The position numbers and the translations under genes were made by a program. The notes below the pieces were generated by a model. It was not told where the DNA came from and did not search any database. It was given only the letters and a program-made list of their open reading frames with translations. A stretch of DNA of 64,000 bases from Haloprofundus halobius (GTDB lineage Archaea > Halobacteriota > Halobacteria > Halobacteriales > Haloferacaceae). The stretch is taken from positions 1,922,001 through 1,986,000 of the forward strand of contig NZ_CP083666.1 in the NCBI RefSeq assembly GCF_020097835.1, given 5' to 3'. Positions 59,717 to 64,000 of the stretch are shown here, piece after piece (within the stretch, counting starts at the first letter, position 1; every line of letters begins with the position of its first letter).

Positions 59717-60688
59717 ATGGCAGGACCCACTCGTGAGCGGCGGCGCGAGCGGCGACGAGGACGAGGCGAGCAGTCGGCCGAAGAGACGGCCGACGCCGAC
59801 GAACTCGACGACATCGACCCCGATGACCTGGTGCGGACCGCAGACGGTGAACTCATCCACGAGGAGACGGGACTGGTCGTCGAAGAGCAGAACATCGACC
59901 GAGGGCCGGAGTGGCGGGCGTTCAACCACTCCGAGCGCCAGTCGAAGTCGCGCGTCGGTGCACCCATCACCGAGACGATGCACGACAAGGGGTTGACGAC
60001 GACGATCGACTGGAAGGACAAGGACGCCTACGGCCGCTCGCTCTCCTCTGAAAAACGCAGCCAGATGCACCGCCTGCGCAAATGGCAGGAGCGTATCCGA
60101 ACCAAGGACGCCGGCGAGCGTAACCTCCAGTTCGCGCTCTCGGAAATCGACCGCATGTCGTCGGCACTCGGCGTTCCTCGCTCCGTTCGTGAGGTCGCGT
60201 CGGTCATCTATCGCCGCGCGCTGAAAGAGGACCTCATCCGCGGGCGCTCCATCGAGGGCGTGTCGACGAGTGCGCTGTACGCCGCCTGCCGACAGGAGGG
60301 AATCCCGCGCAGCCTCGAAGAGGTGTCGGAGGTATCGCGCGTCGAGCGAAAGGAGATCGGTCGGACGTACCGCTACGTCTCCCAGGAACTCGGGCTCGAA
60401 CTCGAACCGGTCGACCCGAAGCAGTACGTTCCGCGCTTCGCCTCGGCGCTGGACCTCTCCGAGGAAGTGCAGGGGAAGGCCAACGAGATAATCGACGAGA
60501 CGGCCGAGCAGGGATTGCTCTCGGGGAAATCACCGACTGGCTACGCCGCAGCGGCTATCTACGCAGCGTCGCTGCTCTGTAACGAGAAGAAGACCCAGCG
60601 CGAAGTCGCCGACGTCGCGCAGGTGACCGAGGTCACCATTCGCAATCGCTACCAAGAGCAGATCGAGGCGATGGGGATTCCGAGCTAA
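59717..60688 (+). CDS. tfb: Transcription initiation factor TFB (TFIIB) without zinc-ribbon cysteines
   Basis: A 323-residue TFIIB. The B-reader/linker [21 protein letters not shown] and both cyclin repeats (about 125-220 and 225-315) are intact: [73 protein letters not shown]. The N-terminal zinc ribbon (about 35-60), normally CxxC...CxxC, reads [22 protein letters not shown] with no cysteine. It may recruit RNA polymerase differently from canonical TFB. Haloarchaea carry many TFBs with different promoter sets. Start [10 protein letters not shown], basic. Confidence 0.95.
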   Translation: MAGPTRERRRERRRGRGEQSAEETADADELDDIDPDDLVRTADGELIHEETGLVVEEQNIDRGPEWRAFNHSERQSKSRVGAPITETMHDKGLTTTIDWKDKDAYGRSLSSEKRSQMHRLRKWQERIRTKDAGERNLQFALSEIDRMSSALGVPRSVREVASVIYRRALKEDLIRGRSIEGVSTSALYAACRQEGIPRSLEEVSEVSRVERKEIGRTYRYVSQELGLELEPVDPKQYVPRFASALDLSEEVQGKANEIIDETAEQGLLSGKSPTGYAAAAIYAASLLCNEKKTQREVADVAQVTEVTIRNRYQEQIEAMGIPS

Positions 60689-60901
60689 GGTTTAGATACG
60701 AAGTCGGGACCACCCAACCGTGTGTTCTGATACCTGACCGACGACCGACCGCGGGTGTGCGATTCGCCGGTCGTCGAAGTGGCGCTGCTGATGACATGTT
60801 CGCCCTCACGTCACCGGAAATTCGACCGAATCGCCTGCTCGCAAGTCGCCGCCGTGACGACATGCCGAAGCTTCTTACCCGCTGCGCGGCTAGCTCAGCC
60901 G

Positions 60902-62200
60902 ATGCGGCTCGACGACTACATCGAGTTCGAGGCGAACGAACGCGCCGAAAGACGGCGCTTGGCGATGGAGAAGTCCTACGCCATCGTCGACCACCTCGAA
61001 TCCTTCCAACACCGGTTCGACGAGCGAGTGCAGGACGACTCGCTGTTCGGGAGCGTCTCCCCGTCTATCTTCGTCGGCCGCGCGAACTACCCGAACGTCT
61101 CGACGGGTATCCTCTCGCCGGTCGGCTTCGAAGACGACGCCGCGACGTTCGAGACCAGCGGCGCGTGGTACGACGAGGGCATCGGCATCGAGGACGTGTT
61201 CCAGCGCCGGACGAGCCTGCTCAACTCGACTCAATCCGCCGGGGTGAGAGTGGGCGCGGAGGCGAACGTCCACGACGTGTGGGACGGCTTCCTCGGCGTC
61301 CAGCGCGAAGTCGCCATCGCCGACCGACCGGTGTCGGTCGAGATCGGTCTCGACGGTCGCCCGGATCTCGACTTCGACGTGGGTCGAACCGACGTGGCGA
61401 CGCCGACGGGACCGCGCGCCCGGGCACAGTCGGCCGACCTCGCGGAGAATCCGCACGTCCCGCGACCCGTGAAGAAGACGCTCGAAGACGACGACTGGCA
61501 GGCGCAGGGTGCGATGACGTACCTCTACCGCCGCGGCCTCGACGTGTACGACATCAACACGGTGCTCTCGGCGGGCGCACTCGGCGAGTCCGCGAGCCGC
61601 CGGCTCGTCCCGACGCGGTGGTCCATCACCGCCGTCGACGACACCGTGAGCCAGTACCTCCGCGGAACGATTCGGGACGTGCCGAGTGTCGACACCGTGC
61701 AGGTGTGGCGCAACGAGTACCTCGGCAACGCGTTCTGGGTCATCCTCGCGCCCGGCCAGTGGGAGTACGAACTCGTCGAGATGAAGGCTCCGGGGAGCAT
61801 CTGGAATCCCGACCCCGAGTCGGGGACGTGGCTGTCGAGCGACCGCGAAGGGTTCGAGGGCCGAACGGGGTACGTCGACGAGACGGCGGGCGCGTACTAC
61901 GCCGCCCGACTCGGCGTGCTCGAACAGCTCTCGGATATCGGCCGACAGGCGAAAGTGCTCGTCCTCCGGCACGTCTCCGACGAGTACTGGGGACCGGTCG
62001 GTGTCTGGCAGGTCCGCGAGTCGGTCCGCCACGCGTTCGAGGGCGAACACGGCGAGAGCGAGACGTTCGCCGACGCGGTTCGTGAGGTGGCGAATGTACT
62101 CCCGGTGTCGATGGCGGACCTCCGACGGAAGTCGGCGATGGTCGCCGGGTTGCAGACGAATCTCGCCGACTTCGGCGTCGGGAGTCCGGGCGACGAGTAG
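60902..62200 (+). CDS. nreA: DNA-repair protein NreA
   Basis: 432 residues from ATG 60902 (MRLDDYIEFEANERAER). Family landmarks: SPSIFVGRANYPNVSTGILSPVG, FQRRTSLLNSTQS, VKKTLEDDDWQAQGAMTYLYRRGLDVYDINTVLSAGALGESASRRLVPTRWSITAVDD, QVWRNEYLGNAFWVILAPG. The C-terminal QTNLADFG is a probable PCNA-binding (PIP) box. NreA-family proteins interact with PCNA and repair DNA cross-links. A TTCTTACC box lies about 27 bp upstream; the 213-bp gap before it holds no gene. Confidence 0.94.
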   Translation: MRLDDYIEFEANERAERRRLAMEKSYAIVDHLESFQHRFDERVQDDSLFGSVSPSIFVGRANYPNVSTGILSPVGFEDDAATFETSGAWYDEGIGIEDVFQRRTSLLNSTQSAGVRVGAEANVHDVWDGFLGVQREVAIADRPVSVEIGLDGRPDLDFDVGRTDVATPTGPRARAQSADLAENPHVPRPVKKTLEDDDWQAQGAMTYLYRRGLDVYDINTVLSAGALGESASRRLVPTRWSITAVDDTVSQYLRGTIRDVPSVDTVQVWRNEYLGNAFWVILAPGQWEYELVEMKAPGSIWNPDPESGTWLSSDREGFEGRTGYVDETAGAYYAARLGVLEQLSDIGRQAKVLVLRHVSDEYWGPVGVWQVRESVRHAFEGEHGESETFADAVREVANVLPVSMADLRRKSAMVAGLQTNLADFGVGSPGDE

Positions 62201-62247
62201 CTACTTGTAATTCGACTTAGTAGTTGTGGACTATACTCCCGTTACAG

Positions 62248-62415
62248 ATGGTTCCCGGAGGTCCGGAACTGCTGATTCTCGCGTTTCTCGGCGTGTTCTA
62301 CCTCCTGATGGCGCTCGTCCCGATCATCGCGCTGTACTTGCTGTACAAAATCCGCAAAGACACCGCGTCGATGGCTGACTCGTTGGAGCGAATCGCCACC
62401 GGCAATCGACCGTAG
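62248..62415 (+). CDS. Small membrane protein (55 residues)
   Basis: Starts MVPGGPELLILAFLGVFYLL, one or two hydrophobic helices (about 6-38), and ends YKIRKDTASMADSLERIATGNRP. The ATG at 62248 follows nreA by 47 bases. Typical of the haloarchaeal short membrane-preprotein-associated family, no known function. The gene overlaps nothing, and the DUF302 gene is three bases away on the other strand. Confidence 0.72.
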   Translation: MVPGGPELLILAFLGVFYLLMALVPIIALYLLYKIRKDTASMADSLERIATGNRP

Positions 62416-62418
62416 CGA

Positions 62419-62868
62419 CTACGCCGTATCGAGGTTCGCGTACGCCTCGTCGACCAACTGACCTGTTTCGGCGACGATGTCGGCCATCTCCTCGTCGTCG
62501 GGGGCGATACCCGTGAGACGAGCGATGCGCATGATACTCACGTGGTACACCGTCTGTACGCCGGGTTCCTCCTCCCAGACGACGACGTTGCAGGGGAACA
62601 GCGCGCCCATCTCGTTGTCGGAGGCGTCGAGCACTCTGTCGGCGATAGCCGGGTTGCACGCGCCGAGCACGTAGTACGGGTCGCGGTCGGCGTCGACCTT
62701 CTCGTTGAGTAGTTCCGAGGGTGAGAACTCCGCCGGGATACCGAATCCGGCGTCGAGAAACGTCTCACGGACGTGTTCGACGGCGTCCTCGTGGTCCATC
62801 TGGAGCGTCGCGCGCTTCTCGCCGATGTCGCCGGCGTCGAGCGCCGACGGGTCGATTGGCAGAGCCAT
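62419..62868 (-). CDS. DUF302 domain protein
   Basis: A 149-residue soluble protein. The DUF302 core (about 15-125) contains YYVLGACNPAIADRVLDASDNEMGALFPCNVVVWEE with Cys71 and Cys93, and a YHVSIMRIARL strand. DUF302 proteins form antiparallel sheets and often bind hydrophobic ligands or metals; functions are largely unproven. Monocistronic. Confidence 0.88.
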   Translation of the reverse strand: MALPIDPSALDAGDIGEKRATLQMDHEDAVEHVRETFLDAGFGIPAEFSPSELLNEKVDADRDPYYVLGACNPAIADRVLDASDNEMGALFPCNVVVWEEEPGVQTVYHVSIMRIARLTGIAPDDEEMADIVAETGQLVDEAYANLDTA

Positions 62869-62913
62869 GTCTCACGGTCGGGGCGTCGGCGCAAAAAACG
62901 GGGCGGTCGTCGC

Positions 62914-63201
62914 TCAGTTCGAAGTTTCGACCGGGCCGTCGCCGACGACAGCGTGAATCTCGCGGACGAACGTCTGCCGCGTGTCGAAGTACGTCTCGTC
63001 GACGCGGTCCAGTACGTCCGAGAGCGTCTGCGGGCCGTCCGGCGTCCGAACGACTGCGTCGCCCTCCTTCCGTCGGATGCTACTCGCCTGCTGCGGCCAG
63101 GTCAGTCGCGACGCGACCCGTGCAAGCGGCGTGCCGTCGACCGGTTCACCGTCGCCGAGTTCGACGACTGGACCCTCGTCTTCCGCATCGTCGTCAGCCA
63201 T
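62914..63201 (-). CDS. DUF5789-like small haloarchaeal protein
   Basis: A 95-residue acidic protein: GDGEPVDGTPLARVASRLTWPQQASSIRRKEGD, then VRTPDGPQTLSDVLDRVDETYFDTRQTFVREIHAVVGDGPVE. The pattern resembles the DUF5789 family confined to haloarchaea, of unknown role. Its 3' end lies 45 bases from DUF302. A CATTAATC box is present upstream on the minus strand near 63223. Confidence 0.75.
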   Translation of the reverse strand: MADDDAEDEGPVVELGDGEPVDGTPLARVASRLTWPQQASSIRRKEGDAVVRTPDGPQTLSDVLDRVDETYFDTRQTFVREIHAVVGDGPVETSN

Positions 63202-63439
63202 ACCCGGCGGTTTGCCACCGCCGACATTAATCTCTTCGACCCGTCTCCGCGGCGGCGGTGTCGGCGACGTTGGTGGTAGCGGAGGCGACCAATCCAGAGC
63301 ACGGAATCGACCGGAGGAGTGAACGATCGTCGCAGACGGCTGGTTTCGGTCGCCTCGCTCGGCGTTCGGAGGGATTAGCGCCCCACGTCCGACGCACGTC
63401 TGACGTATCGTTTTGTGGGGGGGTTACGTAGCCGCGGCC

Positions 63440-64000
63440 ATGACGAGTCTCTCGGAGGCGTACAGGGCGGGAACGAGACACGCGAGTCACCGTCGGTTGT
63501 ACGCCGGTATCGGGTTGTTTCTCACCGGTGCACTACTCGTCGTCCTCGGTATCCTCGCCTCGACGACGAACTTCTTCGTCGGACCCGAGGCGCCGCTGTG
63601 GCAGGCGCGAGAGCTCGGGATAACGCTCGGCGGACTGGGCGTTCCGGCGGTGTTTCTCGGCATCTTCGCCGTCCTCCCCGCCGGCCGGCAAACTCGTTTC
63701 GCCGCCGTCGTCGGCGCGCTCGTCACCCTCGCGGGTGTCGCGCTGTTCTGGGAGGCATACCCCTGTCAGTGGTCCGGCGCGACCTGCGGCGGCGAACGGA
63801 TGGACCTCACGCTGCCGACGGTCGGACTGTACTTCCTCGGTAGCGTCACCACCTTCTGGTGTCTGTTCGCGGGCGTCGCGAACTTCAAGACGCGAAACGA
63901 CCCCGGCGGGACGGTCCGCATGGAGATCACGCGACAGGGTGAGACGAGAATCGTGGAGGTCGAACGCTCGGCCGTGCAGGGACTCGGCGGCGTCGGACTG
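63440..64000 (+). CDS. Membrane protein resembling the N-terminus of cell-division protein CdpA, 3' partial
   Basis: 187 residues are visible before the edge. Start MTSLSEAYRAGTRHAS, then four hydrophobic helices (about 20-42, 60-80, 85-110, 135-155), and a soluble part beginning KTRNDPGGTVRMEIT. From memory, haloarchaeal CdpA, a membrane division protein that interacts with FtsZ, has this N-terminal four-helix layout and the FKTRNDPGGTV junction. The C-terminal FtsZ-binding tail would lie outside the window, so the assignment is tentative. Confidence 0.6.
   Translation, partial: MTSLSEAYRAGTRHASHRRLYAGIGLFLTGALLVVLGILASTTNFFVGPEAPLWQARELGITLGGLGVPAVFLGIFAVLPAGRQTRFAAVVGALVTLAGVALFWEAYPCQWSGATCGGERMDLTLPTVGLYFLGSVTTFWCLFAGVANFKTRNDPGGTVRMEITRQGETRIVEVERSAVQGLGGVGL

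Noticed and set aside
60689-60901. Possible ncRNA or tRNA-like sequence upstream of nreA.
   Set aside because: I could not fold it into a cloverleaf or any known RNA; only a promoter-like TTCTTACC box before nreA is supported.

Overview
This window is chromosomal DNA from a halophilic archaeon (class Halobacteria, most likely Haloferacales; genus not determinable by eye). The evidence is high GC with strong G/C at third codon positions, very acidic proteins, and archaeal core genes: FtsZ1, SecE/Sec61-gamma, Spt5, aIF2-alpha, Nop10, S27e, L44e, TFB, sn-glycerol-1-phosphate dehydrogenase and a D-aminoacyl-tRNA deacylase of the DtdA type. Many genes have a TATA-like box 25-30 bp before the first codon, as expected for leaderless haloarchaeal mRNAs. 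About 74 protein genes and one tRNA are supported. No insertion sequence, CRISPR array, rRNA or integrase was seen.

Layout. 1-8.2 kb: a thiolase/DUF35 pair, a bactofilin-like membrane protein, an alpha/beta hydrolase, a glycosyltransferase, the MeaB GTPase plus B12-binding subunit of methylmalonyl-CoA mutase, and an S9 peptidase. 8.5-13.7 kb: a 1119-residue FG-GAP surface protein with a repeat stalk, a glycosyltransferase and a halocyanin. 14-18 kb: M42 aminopeptidase, MTH865-like protein, J-domain membrane protein, wHTH regulator and phosphoesterase. 18-22.3 kb: a glycerol dehydrogenase with a frameshifted 3' end, then a trio (MIP18/DUF59 protein, amidohydrolase, zinc alcohol dehydrogenase) that resembles the accessory genes found beside bacterial propane/acetone-type diiron monooxygenases. 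22.3-30.8 kb: two FAD enzymes, a threonine-synthase-like protein without its PLP lysine, a MntR-type regulator overlapping a GDT1-type manganese transporter, a LysE exporter and glycerol-1-phosphate dehydrogenase.

30.9-33.2 kb is the conserved translation cluster L44e-S27e-aIF2-alpha-Nop10-PAC2. 34-38 kb carries a DUF2298 giant membrane protein divergent from a GT2/GtrA pair. At 38.3 kb lies initiator tRNA-Met with a nearby partial copy of its 3' end. 38.7-44.1 kb holds a Rieske protein, the pabC-pabA-pabB operon, a helix-hairpin-helix protein and aroE. 44.3-49.1 kb holds a CaCA antiporter, dtdA, ftsZ1, secE and spt5. 49.3-57.7 kb contains a PHP-like protein, a CinA-type amidase, an aminotransferase, a Get3/ArsA ATPase with a Gly/Met-rich insert, an SDR, endonuclease V, an AN1-rhomboid fusion and pyrophosphatase. 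58-64 kb has a PadR regulator, rnhA and its operon partner, a TFB lacking zinc-ribbon cysteines, the DNA-repair protein NreA, small proteins, and the start of a membrane protein that runs off the edge.

The window is mostly housekeeping core. The points most worth checking are the monooxygenase-accessory trio without a visible monooxygenase, the lysine-less threonine synthase paralogue, the tRNA 3'-end duplication, the gldA frameshift and the architecture of the FG-GAP protein.
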